Source: Demequina rhizosphaerae (lineage in GTDB: Bacteria > Actinomycetota > Actinomycetes > Actinomycetales > Demequinaceae). From it: DNA of 64,000 nucleotides. Below, in pieces: positions 43,376-51,854 of this stretch. The stretch spans positions 62,001-126,000 of the forward strand of contig NZ_BBMC01000005.1 of the NCBI RefSeq assembly GCF_000971255.1. The letters are read 5' to 3'. Every line of letters starts with the position of its first letter. The first letter of the stretch is position 1. Both the position numbers and the translations under genes were made by a program. The notes below the pieces were generated by a model. The model saw nothing but the letters and a program-made list of their open reading frames with translations, had not been told where the DNA came from and ran no database searches.

Positions 43376-43412
43376 TTCAGTTCTCCTAAAGGTACGTGTG
43401 AGAGGGCGGGGC

Positions 43413-43607
43413 TTACTTGCCCAGCAGCTTCTTGATCTTCTTCGAGTCGGCGTCCGACAGGATCTGGTCCTGGGCCACGCGGCGCTTGCGCGAGGAGTGC
43501 TTCTCCTCGAACTTGTGGACGTTCATCGCCGAGGCGTGCTTCACCTTGCCGGTGCCGGTGAGCTTGAAGCGCTTCTTGGCACCCGAGTGGGTCTTGTTCT
43601 TGGGCAT
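43413..43607 (-). CDS. rpmI: 50S ribosomal protein L35
   Basis: 64 residues from the ATG at 43607 ([20 protein letters not shown]), with the conserved [13 protein letters not shown] and a Lys-rich end (KKIKKLLGK). Full length. The frame is open upstream, but the AGAAGGAGAGG ribosome site fixes this start. Lies between infC and rplT. Confidence 0.98.
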   Translation of the reverse strand: MPKNKTHSGAKKRFKLTGTGKVKHASAMNVHKFEEKHSSRKRRVAQDQILSDADSKKIKKLLGK

Positions 43608-43701
43608 TGCTGCCTCTCCTTCTAGGTCTGGCCGGGCCCGGTGGAGCCCAGCACGTTTCACGGGCGGCTGGCGCCCGAAGCCTGTATGCGTCTCGCGACG
43701 A

Positions 43702-44337
43702 CTACTCGGCGGCCGACTCCTCGGCCACCTCGGCACCCTTGTGCGGCGCCTTGCGCTCCTCACGCGCGGCCGCCTCGGCGGCCTTGCGCTCCTCACGCAC
43801 CTTGCGCTGCTCCTCCTTGGCCTCCGCCTTCTTCTTCAGCGGACCCAGGACCAGCGACATGTTGCGGCCCTCCTGGTTCGGCGCGTTCTCCACGACGCCG
43901 AACTCCTGGACCTCCTCCGCGAGCTTCATCAGCAGACGACGACCGAACTCCGGACGGGACTGCTCACGACCGCGGAACATGATCGTGACCTTGACCTTGT
44001 CGCCACCCTTGAGGAAGCGGACGACGTGACCCTTCTTGGTCTCGTAGTCGTGGTCGTCGATCTTGAGGCGGAAGCGCATCTCCTTGATCTCGGTGTTGGC
44101 CTGGTTGCGCCGGGCCTCACGCGCCTTGACCGCCGCCTCGTACTTGAACTTTCCGTAGTCCATGAGCTTGACGACGGGAGGACGCGAGTTGGGCGCCACC
44201 TCGACCAGGTCGAGCTCGGCGTCCTGCGCCAGACGGAGGGCATCCTCGATTCGGACGATGCCGACCTGCTCGCCCTTCGGACCGACCAGACGGACCTCGG
44301 GGACACGGATGCGCTCGTTGATGCGCGGCTCGTTGAT
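43702..44337 (-). CDS. infC: Translation initiation factor IF-3 with AUC start
   Basis: 211 residues from an ATC at 44337, preceded by TAAGGAG; the conserved N-terminus [19 protein letters not shown] begins exactly there, and no ATG/GTG is available. The N-domain runs to about 80 and the C-domain carries AEVKEMRF-like [19 protein letters not shown] and [14 protein letters not shown]. The C-terminal 40 residues are a Lys/Glu/Ala-rich extension typical of actinobacteria. The rare start codon is the basis of IF-3 autoregulation in other bacteria. Leader terminator at 44399-44430. Confidence 0.96.
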   Translation of the reverse strand: MNEPRINERIRVPEVRLVGPKGEQVGIVRIEDALRLAQDAELDLVEVAPNSRPPVVKLMDYGKFKYEAAVKAREARRNQANTEIKEMRFRLKIDDHDYETKKGHVVRFLKGGDKVKVTIMFRGREQSRPEFGRRLLMKLAEEVQEFGVVENAPNQEGRNMSLVLGPLKKKAEAKEEQRKVREERKAAEAAAREERKAPHKGAEVAEESAAE

Positions 44338-44398
44338 AGCGGCTCCTTACCGTTGCTTCCTGTGCGACCTCCCGGCCGGCACCCGCCCCAGAAACGGG

Positions 44399-44430
44399 AA
44401 AAGGCCCCTGCCCGAACACGAGCAGAGGCC
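44399..44430 (-). terminator. infC leader attenuator hairpin with T-run
   Basis: On the minus strand GGCCTCTGC, an eight-base loop, GCAGGGGCC, then TTTT. It lies about 62 bases before the infC start, after the presumed promoter, so it is a transcription attenuator in the leader rather than an end-of-operon terminator. GU pairs complete the stem. Confidence 0.65.
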
Positions 44431-44568
44431 ACCGCAGCAACGACGGCCCGTCCATACGGCGGCCGCCGGAACCGAGACCCTGGTCCTCATGGTCCTAGGG
44501 TGGGAGGTGGACTCCACTTGCGTGTTGCGACACCTGCCGCAACCGGTCGATGCACCAGAATAGCAAGC

Positions 44569-45054
44569 ATGAGCAGCAATGACCAGGCAGCAGGTCCCGG
44601 TGCGTCCGGATCCGACCCCGGCGAGACCGCCGCAACGGGCCAAGAAGCATCCGTCGAGGGCGTCCCCGAGGGTCTTCCCCGGCACGTCGCGGGGGACGAT
44701 GCGGCGGGCGCCGCGGGGGACGATGCGGGCCTCGCGGAAGCGGCGCGCGACATCGCGGACGTCGGCGCCGTGGAACTTATCACGACGGTGAGCGTTCATC
44801 TCCTGAGTGCCGCCGCGCTCCGGTGCGGACTGGCGGAGGAAGGCGAGGACCTCAAGGACCTCGACGAGGCGCGGACGATCATCAACGCGCTTGCGGGACT
44901 CGTCACCGCCGCCGCCCCGGACTTGGGTGACACTCACGCGCGCGTCCTGCGAGACGGGCTGCGGAGCGTACAGTTGGCATTCCGGGAGGCCTCGGTGGTC
45001 CCGGACAGGCCTGGAGACGGGCCCGGCGAGAAGTACACGGGGGCGGTCACGTAG
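44569..45054 (+). CDS. DUF1844 protein
   Basis: 161 residues from the ATG at 44569. The C-terminal half is DUF1844 (VELITTVSVHLLSAAALRCG, then EGEDLKDLDEARTIINALAG), a small helical protein that is conserved next to infC in actinobacteria and whose role is unknown. The N-terminal 65 residues are an Ala/Gly/Asp-rich linker encoding two tandem copies of the GGGGACGATGCG repeat (44692-44703 and 44715-44726). CAGAAT lies seven bases before the ATG, so it may be leaderless. The stop overlaps the next gene by one base. Confidence 0.85.
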   Translation: MSSNDQAAGPGASGSDPGETAATGQEASVEGVPEGLPRHVAGDDAAGAAGDDAGLAEAARDIADVGAVELITTVSVHLLSAAALRCGLAEEGEDLKDLDEARTIINALAGLVTAAAPDLGDTHARVLRDGLRSVQLAFREASVVPDRPGDGPGEKYTGAVT

Positions 45055-45908
45055 TGACGACTGGGGAGGACAGCCGTCGAGGCGTCGCGAGGGGCGACCT
45101 CGCTACGTCGGCGAGCCCTCCCGAGGGCCTCGACCGGCCCCGCCTCCCCTTCCTCCCCGTGAACGACGAGCGCCAGGACGCCTCCGACCCGACCGACCAC
45201 GTCGACACCGACGAGATCCCGGTCGTGGGCGCGCCGCTCCGTCACGACGACATCGGCCTCACGGTCCCCGATCAGGAGCCGGGCTTCGACGACGCGCACC
45301 GCTTCGGCGAGGACGACGACGCCGACCCCGTGGTCGCCGACGAGGACGACGAGACCGACGCCGAGGCCGAGGCCGAGGCGGCCTACGCGCATCGTCCCCG
45401 CCCGGTCGGGCTCCTCGTCACCGTCGCCCTCCTCAGCGTGCTGCTCCTCACCGCCTCGGCGCTCATCGCGTACCTGTGGCGCGTGTCCGAGGCCTGGGAG
45501 GAGCGCGTGGTCGAGATCACCGAGTTCAGCTACGGGCTCGGCTCCGACCTCGCGACCGAGCGCGACACCCTCACCACCACGCAGGAGCAGCTCGCCCTCG
45601 TCTCGGACCAGCTCGCCGCCTCGAAGGACACCGTGAGCCGCCTCCAGGCGGAGAACGCGCAGTGGGGCGACGATGCGGCGTACGCGCAGGAGCAGATCGC
45701 CGGCCTGCAGGAGATCATCACGGACGCGACGTCGGTGGCGAACTCGCTCGGCCGCTGCATCCAGGGCCACGAGCAGCTCGCCGAGTACCTCGCCAACCCC
45801 GACGACCTCAAGCCCAAGGAGCTGCGCAGCTTCGAGCAGAGCGTCGACGAGCTGTGCCAGGCCGCCGCCGACGCCAACCTCGAGTTCCAGCAGTCGGTGG
45901 CTCCGTGA
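45054..45908 (+). CDS. Single-pass coiled-coil membrane protein (module 1 stalk)
   Basis: 284 residues from a GTG overlapping the DUF1844 stop. A long acidic cytoplasmic N-terminus (1-115) is followed by one membrane helix at about 119-142 (VGLLVTVALLSVLLLTASALIA), an extracellular coiled coil (about 145-205, ATERDTLTTTQEQLALVSDQ) and a helical C-terminus with two Cys separated by exactly 32 residues (GRC...ELC). The gene at 46651 has the same layout and the same Cys spacing, so they are paralogues. Each is followed by a trypsin-like lipoprotein. Probable partner or anchor of that protease on the cell surface. Confidence 0.72.
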   Translation: MTTGEDSRRGVARGDLATSASPPEGLDRPRLPFLPVNDERQDASDPTDHVDTDEIPVVGAPLRHDDIGLTVPDQEPGFDDAHRFGEDDDADPVVADEDDETDAEAEAEAAYAHRPRPVGLLVTVALLSVLLLTASALIAYLWRVSEAWEERVVEITEFSYGLGSDLATERDTLTTTQEQLALVSDQLAASKDTVSRLQAENAQWGDDAAYAQEQIAGLQEIITDATSVANSLGRCIQGHEQLAEYLANPDDLKPKELRSFEQSVDELCQAAADANLEFQQSVAP

Positions 45909-46654
45909 TCCGCACCCGGATCGCGGCCCTCTCCCTCGCCGGCGCCCTCGCGCTCACCGGCTGCGCCGCGCTGCCCCAGGCGCCCGGCGCGATGCCCGAC
46001 GACTTCGTGCCCGAGCCCTCCACCTCGCCCGGCGAGGTCGCGGTCGCGCTCTCCCCCGACGGCTTCTCGGCGGCGCAGCGCATGACCGTGCGCGTGCGCA
46101 ACGTCGGCTGCGGGTTCATCGCAACCGGCACCGGCTTCGCGCTCGACGACCACACGCTCGTCACCAACCGTCACGTCGTCGCGGACGCCAAGCGCATCAC
46201 GCTGACGACGTACGACGGTCGCTCGATCGCGGCGACCGCCGCCTCGAGCACCACCGTCGCGGACATCGCGATCATCACGACCGAGGAGTCGCTGGGCTCC
46301 TCGTACGCCGAGCGCGCCGAGGAGGACCCCGCGGAGGGCGACGTCATCACCGTGGTCGGGTACCCGAACGGCGGCCGCCTCACCACCTCCGCCGGCGTGG
46401 TGCTCGGCGCGACGACGGACCCGCTCGGCGGCGCGGTCGGCACCGTCCTCGCCACGAGCGCGAAGGTCGAGCAGGGCTCGTCCGGATCGCCGGTGCTCGA
46501 CGAGGGCGGCCGGGTCGTCGGCGTCATCTACGCGAAGAACTTCTCGAACCAGAGCTTCATCGTGCCGATCTCCACGCTCAACACGCTCCTGAGCGAGGCC
46601 TCGCTGTTCGTGCCCGAGTCGACCTGCACGTCCTCGAGCCTGGGATCGACGTGA
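45905..46654 (+). CDS. Trypsin-like serine protease lipoprotein (module 1)
   Basis: 249 residues from a GTG overlapping the previous stop (GTGA). Lipoprotein signal with lipobox LTGC (Cys20). Chymotrypsin-fold catalytic triad: His in LVTNRHVVADA, Asp in VADIAIITT, Ser in GSSGSPVLD. One Cys precedes the His (VGCGF) and one lies near the C-terminus (ESTCTS), a likely disulfide shared with the paralogue at 47306. No PDZ domain. Extracellular, membrane-tethered protease; substrate unknown. Second gene of a four-gene operon. Confidence 0.88.
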   Translation: MIRTRIAALSLAGALALTGCAALPQAPGAMPDDFVPEPSTSPGEVAVALSPDGFSAAQRMTVRVRNVGCGFIATGTGFALDDHTLVTNRHVVADAKRITLTTYDGRSIAATAASSTTVADIAIITTEESLGSSYAERAEEDPAEGDVITVVGYPNGGRLTTSAGVVLGATTDPLGGAVGTVLATSAKVEQGSSGSPVLDEGGRVVGVIYAKNFSNQSFIVPISTLNTLLSEASLFVPESTCTSSSLGST

Positions 46655-47313
46655 CCGAGCGGGATCCTCGCGGGGACGGGTGGTCGCCGGAGCCCGCGGA
46701 CGAGCGCTCGCCCGGTCCCGCACCGTCGGCCGGACCCGAGCCAGCGCCCGACGGTGTGTCGGCGGAGGGTGAGACGCCCGCGCCCGGACCCATGCCCGAC
46801 ACCGCCTCCGACGCCACCCTCACCCCGGATCCCGAGTCCACGGCCGCCCCTGCCCCCGCCCGCCGCCGGGGCCTCGCGATCGGCCTCGCGCTGAGCCTGG
46901 TCGCGGTGGTCGCGCTCGCCGTGCCGCTCGCGCTGCTCGCCTCCGCCCGGTCCGCCTGGGAGGGACAGAACGCCGACCTCCGGGACCACGTCGAGTCGCT
47001 CACCGACGAGATCTCGGACCAGAACGCGCGCATCGCCGAGCTAGAGCAGACCGAGGCGCAGCTCGAGACGCTCAAGAAGGAGTACTCGTCGGCGGTCAAC
47101 CAGGGCGCCCAGGGCACGGAGCTCGTCGAGGAGCTCGAGGACATCGCCGACGCCTACGACACGTGCATCGAGGCCCAGCAGGAGCACTTCGACGTGCTCC
47201 GCAACTCCGAGCTCTACGTGGAGTCGAGCATCGACGAGTCCGAGCGGTCGATCATCGACTTCTGCGACGAGGTGTCCGCCGCCTACCGCGACTTCCGGGA
47301 GAAGCATGGCTGA
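46651..47313 (+). CDS. Single-pass coiled-coil membrane protein (module 2 stalk)
   Basis: 220 residues from a GTG inside the preceding stop. Pro/Ala/Asp-rich N-terminus (1-68), membrane helix at about 73-94 (LAIGLALSLVAVVALAVPLA), coiled coil (ESLTDEISDQNARIAELEQT) and a helical end with two Cys 32 residues apart (DTC...DFC), the same spacing as in the 45054 protein although the rest is divergent. Overlaps the next gene by eight bases. Likely surface partner of the second lipoprotein protease. Confidence 0.72.
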   Translation: MTERDPRGDGWSPEPADERSPGPAPSAGPEPAPDGVSAEGETPAPGPMPDTASDATLTPDPESTAAPAPARRRGLAIGLALSLVAVVALAVPLALLASARSAWEGQNADLRDHVESLTDEISDQNARIAELEQTEAQLETLKKEYSSAVNQGAQGTELVEELEDIADAYDTCIEAQQEHFDVLRNSELYVESSIDESERSIIDFCDEVSAAYRDFREKHG

Positions 47314-48016
47314 GCGGCGCCGCCTCGGCGTCGCGGCCCTCGCCGTCGCCGCAGGAGTCGCGCTCGCCGCGTGCGCGCCGCTCGCTCCCCCGCCCTACGC
47401 CACCCCGACGCCGGTCGAGGCCACGGCCACCGCATCGTCCGCCGACGGCTTCACCGACTCCGAGCGCATCGCGCTGCGCGTGTGGGCCATCAGTTGCGAC
47501 GCGTACCGCAACGGCACCGCGTGGATGCTCGACGAGACCCACGCGGTCACCAACAGGCACGTCGTGCGCGACACGACGCTCATCCAGCTGACCGACTACC
47601 AGGGGCGCGAGTACCGCGTCGCGTCAGCGGAGTACTCGACCGAGGACGACCTCGCGCTCATCACGATCGACGGCACGTTCCCCGAGGCCGCGACGATCGG
47701 CGAGGAGGAGCCCGCGATCGGCGACGACCTCACGGTCAGCGGCTACGCGCTCGGCGGGCCGCTCGCATCCGTGACCGGGCCCTACGTCGACCTTCGCGTG
47801 AACGACCTCGACCCCACGGGCGCCGAGATCTACTACCTGCGGCTGCTCGCGCGCGAGGGCAACTCGGGCTCGCCGGTGACCGACGCGGCCGGCGACGTGG
47901 TGGGCGTCGTCTTCTCGTCGGACGGAGAGAAGTACGCCGGCGCCGTCACCCTCCCGCGCCTCGAGGCCTTCCTCGCGGACGATGCGGAGCGCACCGAGGT
48001 CGACGCGTCCTGCTGA
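47306..48016 (+). CDS. Trypsin-like serine protease lipoprotein (module 2)
   Basis: 236 residues. Lipoprotein signal MAERRRLGVAALAVAAGVAL ending LAAC (Cys23). Triad: His in AVTNRHVVRD, Asp in EDDLALITI, Ser in GNSGSPVTD. Cys before the His (ISCDAY) and a C-terminal Cys (VDASC, the last residue) mirror the 45905 protein. All catalytic residues are present. Last gene of the operon; the short linker near 47430 and the end near 47982 each encode a GACGATGCG-family repeat. Confidence 0.86.
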   Translation: MAERRRLGVAALAVAAGVALAACAPLAPPPYATPTPVEATATASSADGFTDSERIALRVWAISCDAYRNGTAWMLDETHAVTNRHVVRDTTLIQLTDYQGREYRVASAEYSTEDDLALITIDGTFPEAATIGEEEPAIGDDLTVSGYALGGPLASVTGPYVDLRVNDLDPTGAEIYYLRLLAREGNSGSPVTDAAGDVVGVVFSSDGEKYAGAVTLPRLEAFLADDAERTEVDASC

Positions 48017-48034
48017 ACGCCCGGACGGGTGGGG

Positions 48035-48760
48035 CTACGCCTGCGCGAGACGCAGCTCGACGCTGTCGACGCGCTGCGCGACCACGTTGGAGCGCGCGAG
48101 GTCGTGCTGGACGCGCTCGACGACCGCGTTCACCTCGGGCTGCGTGAGGCCCGCGACCAGCCGCAGGACGATCGCGACCTCGGCGCCGCGGCCCGCGACC
48201 GCGTCGACGCCGCGCAGCGCATCGTCCAGCGCGACGGCCTCGGCGACGGCCGCACGGATGTCGTCCGCGACCTCGCCGTCGACGACCGCGGGGCGCCACG
48301 GCTCGCCCTGCCCGAGCGCCCACACCGCGGGGCGCGGGATGAGCACGGTCTCCATGCCGGGGTTGAGCACGAGCGCGCTCCAGCCCTCCGCGACCGCGGC
48401 GAGCGCCGCGCGCGGGCCCTCCGCGGGGATGGGGCGGGCGCGCTCGCTCCACGCCTTGACGGCGTCGACGTCCGTGAACACGGGCAGCGCGGTGCGGCCG
48501 TCGGGCATCTCGACCGCGACGACGCCGGTCGAGGCGACCTCGTCCTGCTCGAGCCCGTGCTTGCCGACGACGCGCTTCTCCCCCGACGCCATCACGGGGA
48601 TGAGCACGCGCGCGTAGGCGAGCGCGTCCACGACGTCGGCGAGCGGCGTCTTGCCGTGCGAGAAGCGGATGAGGGCCTGGGCGAGGCGCGCGTCGGCGCT
48701 GCCGTCGTCGTCCGAGAAGATCGACTCCGGGATCTCCTTGCGGGGCTCGTCGTCGCTCAT
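48035..48760 (-). CDS. SseB-family protein
   Basis: 241 residues from the ATG at 48760 (MSDDEPRKEIPESIF). The SseB domain spans about 25-150 (LAQALIRFSHGKTPLADVVDA, LPVFTDVDAVKAW, ALVLNPGMETVLIPRPAVWA), and a second helical/beta region follows with VAIVLRLVAGLTQPEVNAVV. SseB proteins are widespread in actinobacteria and have no established role here despite the name, which comes from a type III secretion chaperone. Position next to hisA is common. Confidence 0.85.
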   Translation of the reverse strand: MSDDEPRKEIPESIFSDDDGSADARLAQALIRFSHGKTPLADVVDALAYARVLIPVMASGEKRVVGKHGLEQDEVASTGVVAVEMPDGRTALPVFTDVDAVKAWSERARPIPAEGPRAALAAVAEGWSALVLNPGMETVLIPRPAVWALGQGEPWRPAVVDGEVADDIRAAVAEAVALDDALRGVDAVAGRGAEVAIVLRLVAGLTQPEVNAVVERVQHDLARSNVVAQRVDSVELRLAQA

Positions 48761-48791
48761 GGGTCCCAGCCTAGAGGCAGGCGCCGACCGT

Positions 48792-49283
48792 TCAGAGACC
48801 CGCGAGCGTGTCGAGATCGCCGATGACGCCGTCCGGGGTCGACAGCAGCCCCGGCTCGCCCTCGACGCGCGCCCAGCGGCACCCGTACGCGTCGACGACG
48901 ATGCGGGTGAGGTCCTCGCCGTCGGCGAGCGTGAGCAGGTAGGTGGGCCCGAGCTCGAGGGTGCAGGGTCGGGTGAGGTCTGCGGGCTCGAGCGCGTCGA
49001 CGATCTCGCGGACCCCGTCGAGGTCCTCGATGGGCGCGGGCCCCTCGGCCAGCGTCCACTCCTCGCCCAGGGCGTAGACGCACAGCCACGCGGCGTCGAA
49101 CGGGCCGATGTCGGGGGCGGACGCCGCCGCCTCGGGTGTGCCGGCCTCGGGCGTGATCGTGTCGGGGCACGTCGGCGTCGCGGTCGCGCCGCCCGACGGG
49201 CCGCCGCCGGCGTCATCGGCCGCGCTGCACCCGGCCAGCACCGCGATCGCCATCGCCGCCACGGCCATCCCCCGCCCGCGCAT
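48792..49283 (-). CDS. Small lipoprotein, unknown
   Basis: 163 residues from the ATG at 49283. Lipoprotein signal MRGRGMAVAAMAIAVLAGCS (Cys19 after LAG). A Gly/Ala/Thr/Pro-rich linker leads to a compact domain with Cys at several positions (PTCPDTI, AAWLCVYALG, RPCTLELG, YGCRWARV), probably two disulfides. No enzyme motif recognised. Ends LSTPDGVIGDLDTLAGL. Expressed on its own between sseB and hisA. Confidence 0.68.
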   Translation of the reverse strand: MRGRGMAVAAMAIAVLAGCSAADDAGGGPSGGATATPTCPDTITPEAGTPEAAASAPDIGPFDAAWLCVYALGEEWTLAEGPAPIEDLDGVREIVDALEPADLTRPCTLELGPTYLLTLADGEDLTRIVVDAYGCRWARVEGEPGLLSTPDGVIGDLDTLAGL

Positions 49284-49371
49284 CGTCGCCCCTCTCGACA
49301 CCTCCACCGTATCGAGGCTCGGCCTGCGAGGCGCGAGCCGCCGGGTGCGGCGGGCGCTGCGGCGGCGGCCG

Positions 49372-50109
49372 CTACGGGCGGCCCGCGACGTCGAGCGCCT
49401 GCGGGAGCGTGAAGTTGCCGTTGTAGAGCGCCTTGCCCACGATCGCGCCCTCGATGCCGGCGCCCGTGAGGGTGCGCAGGGCGGCGATGTCGTCGAGCGA
49501 GCTGATGCCTCCGCTCGCGACCACCGGCGCGTCGGTGGCCTCGCACACCTGCTGGAGGAGCTCGAGGTTCGGGCCGGACAGCATGCCGTCCTTCTTGACA
49601 TCCGTGACGACGTAGCGGGCGCAGCCGGCGGCGTCGAGGCGCGCGAGCACCTCCCACAGGTCGCCGCCCTCGCGGGTCCAGCCGCGGCCGGCCAGCGTGG
49701 TGCCGCGCACGTCGAGGCCCACCGCGATGCGGTCGCCGTACGCGTCGATCGCGCGGGCCGTCCACTCGGGGTTCTCGAGGGCGGCGGTGCCGAGGTTGAC
49801 GCGCGCGCAGCCGGTCGCGAGGGCGCGCTCGAGCGACTCGTCATCGCGGATGCCGCCGCTCATCTCGACCTTGACGTCGACCGCCTTGACCACGCTCGCG
49901 AGCAGCTCGGCGTTGGAGCCGCGCCCGAAGGCCGCGTCGAGGTCGACCAGATGGATCCACTCGGCGCCGCCGTTCACCCAGTCCTGCGCAGCGGACAGCG
50001 GGTCGCCGTAGCTGGTCTCGGAGCCGGCCTCGCCCTGCGTGAGGCGGACGGCCTGGCCGTCCGCGACGTCGACGGCGGGCAGGAGCTCGAGGCGGGGGGT
50101 CTCGGTCAT
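49372..50109 (-). CDS. hisA: Phosphoribosyl isomerase, HisA/PriA type
   Basis: 245 residues from the ATG at 50109. TIM barrel that isomerises ProFAR in histidine synthesis; in actinobacteria the PriA form also performs the TrpF step of tryptophan synthesis. Motifs: [19 protein letters not shown] (Asp), [39 protein letters not shown] (Asp) and [15 protein letters not shown]. The dual role is inferred from phylum and from the lack of trpF in view. Last gene of the hisCBxHA run. Confidence 0.94.
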   Translation of the reverse strand: MTETPRLELLPAVDVADGQAVRLTQGEAGSETSYGDPLSAAQDWVNGGAEWIHLVDLDAAFGRGSNAELLASVVKAVDVKVEMSGGIRDDESLERALATGCARVNLGTAALENPEWTARAIDAYGDRIAVGLDVRGTTLAGRGWTREGGDLWEVLARLDAAGCARYVVTDVKKDGMLSGPNLELLQQVCEATDAPVVASGGISSLDDIAALRTLTGAGIEGAIVGKALYNGNFTLPQALDVAGRP

Positions 50110-50152
50110 GGCTTCCTCTCGGGAGGGGTGGACGATGCGAGGGTACCGGGGA

Positions 50153-50809
50153 TTACAGCGTCTCAACCCAGTTGCGCAGCAGCTGGAGGCCGGCCTCGCC
50201 CGACTTCTCCGGGTGGAACTGGGTCGCCATGAGCGGGCCGTTCTCGACGGCGGCGACGAAGCGGTCCTCGTCGCCCTCGCGCCCGGCGGTCGACCACGTG
50301 ACGAGCGGCGCCGCGAAGCGGCCCGTGTCCTCGGTGGTGCCGAGCGGGAACGCGCGCGCGCCGTACGAGTGCACGAAGTAGAAGCGCTCGTCCTCGACGC
50401 CGTTGAACAGCGTGGATCCCTCGGGAGGCTCGACGGTCGCCCAGCCCATGTTGGGCACCACGGAGGTCTGAAGCAGCTCGACGGTGCCGGGCCACTGGTC
50501 GAGGCCCTCGGACTCGGTGCCGTGCTCGACGCCGCGCTCGAACATCACCTGCATGCCGACGCAGATGCCGAGCACGGGCCGGCCGCCGGACAGGCGCCGT
50601 CCCACGATCTGGTCGCCGCGCGCCTCCTTGAGGCCGGTCATGACGGCCTCGAAGGCGCCCACGCCGGGGACGACGAGGCCGTGCGCGTGCTCCGCGACCA
50701 CGCGGTCCGAGGTGAGCTCGACGCGCGCGCCCACGTGCTCGAGGGCGCGGGTGGCGGAGCGGACGTTGCCGAAGCCGTAGTCGAAGACGCAGACGAGGGG
50801 CTGGGTCAT
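50153..50809 (-). CDS. hisH: Imidazole glycerol phosphate synthase, glutamine amidotransferase subunit
   Basis: 218 residues from the ATG at 50809. Supplies ammonia from glutamine to HisF. Class I amidotransferase triad: Cys in [13 protein letters not shown], His and Glu in QFHPEKSG. N-terminus [19 protein letters not shown] is typical. The ATG overlaps the stop of the small unknown gene upstream (ATGA). hisF is not in the window. Confidence 0.95.
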   Translation of the reverse strand: MTQPLVCVFDYGFGNVRSATRALEHVGARVELTSDRVVAEHAHGLVVPGVGAFEAVMTGLKEARGDQIVGRRLSGGRPVLGICVGMQVMFERGVEHGTESEGLDQWPGTVELLQTSVVPNMGWATVEPPEGSTLFNGVEDERFYFVHSYGARAFPLGTTEDTGRFAAPLVTWSTAGREGDEDRFVAAVENGPLMATQFHPEKSGEAGLQLLRNWVETL

Positions 50810-51258
50810 GCGCCCATCTTCTTCCGCAGCGCGTTCGTCTCCTTGATGAGCTCGCGGTAGGCCTTGATGCGGCCGACATCCGTGCTGTGGACCTTGTCCT
50901 CGTGCGTCTCCGCGATCTCCTCGAAGGTGGAGGCGCGCGTGAGCAGCGAGGTCACCACGCCGGGCGAGTCCGCGAGCGCGAGGCCCGCGGGGACCTCGCG
51001 GTCGACCGCGCCGGCCTTCCACACCTGCACGCGGACGTTGCCCTCGCGGCTCTCCGCGAGCATGAACTCGGGTCCCTTGATGAAGGCGGACACCGTCCGG
51101 GCGGCCTTCTCCGCGGACTCGGGCGACGCATCGTCCAGGATCGCGATCGGTCCGCCGCTCGTCTCGAGCACGTGGCCGCCGATCTTGTTCACCGCGCACA
51201 GCGCGGTGAGGAAGCGGGGACGCGGGATCGGGGTGAGGATGATCGCGACGTCGCTCAC
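50806..51258 (-). CDS. Unknown protein embedded in the his operon
   Basis: 150 residues from a GTG at 51258 ([16 protein letters not shown]). It overlaps hisB upstream and hisH downstream by four bases each, so it is translationally coupled within the operon. Contains [22 protein letters not shown] and a C-terminal helix [21 protein letters not shown] do not recognise a named family. Conserved insertion of a small gene between hisB and hisH is known in some Micrococcales; a role in histidine synthesis is possible but unproven. Confidence 0.75.
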   Translation of the reverse strand: MSDVAIILTPIPRPRFLTALCAVNKIGGHVLETSGGPIAILDDASPESAEKAARTVSAFIKGPEFMLAESREGNVRVQVWKAGAVDREVPAGLALADSPGVVTSLLTRASTFEEIAETHEDKVHSTDVGRIKAYRELIKETNALRKKMGA

Positions 51259-51854
51259 AGGGCTCCCTTGGTCGAGGGGATGCCGGTGACGCGCTCGTCC
51301 TTCTCGACGGCGAAGCGCAGCGCGCGGGCGAGCGCCTTGAACTGGGCCTCGACGATGTGGTGCGGGTCGCGGCCCGCGAGCACGCGCATGTGCACGCAGA
51401 TGCCCGCGTGGTGCGCGATCGACTCGAGCGCGTGGCCCGTGAGCGAGCCCGCGAAGTTGCCGCCGATGAGGTGCGTGGCCTGGCCGACCGGCTCGCCCAC
51501 GTGGACGAAGTACGGGCGCCCGGACACGTCGACGACGCACTGTGCGAGCGCCTCGTCCAGCGGCACGAGCGCGTCGCCGAAGCGCGAGATACCGGCCTTG
51601 TCGCCGAGCGCCTGCTTGAGGGCCTCGCCGATGCAGATCGCGACGTCCTCGACGGTGTGGTGCGAGTCGATGTGGACATCGCCCGTGGCGCGGACCGTGA
51701 GGTCCATGAGGGAGTGCTTGCCGAGCGCGGTGAGCATGTGGTCGTAGAACGGCACGCCCGTGCTGATCTCGGTGCGGCCGGACCCGTCGAGGTCCAGCTC
51801 GACCAGGACGGACGACTCGCTCGTGGTGCGCTCGATGCGACCGGTGCGGCTCAT
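51255..51854 (-). CDS. hisB: Imidazoleglycerol-phosphate dehydratase
   Basis: 199 residues from the ATG at 51854. Both metal-binding signatures are present: [17 protein letters not shown] and [17 protein letters not shown], plus [16 protein letters not shown]. Mn2+-dependent dehydration step of histidine synthesis. Monofunctional, without the N-terminal phosphatase of enterobacterial HisB. ATG overlaps the hisC stop by four bases. Confidence 0.97.
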   Translation of the reverse strand: MSRTGRIERTTSESSVLVELDLDGSGRTEISTGVPFYDHMLTALGKHSLMDLTVRATGDVHIDSHHTVEDVAICIGEALKQALGDKAGISRFGDALVPLDEALAQCVVDVSGRPYFVHVGEPVGQATHLIGGNFAGSLTGHALESIAHHAGICVHMRVLAGRDPHHIVEAQFKALARALRFAVEKDERVTGIPSTKGAL

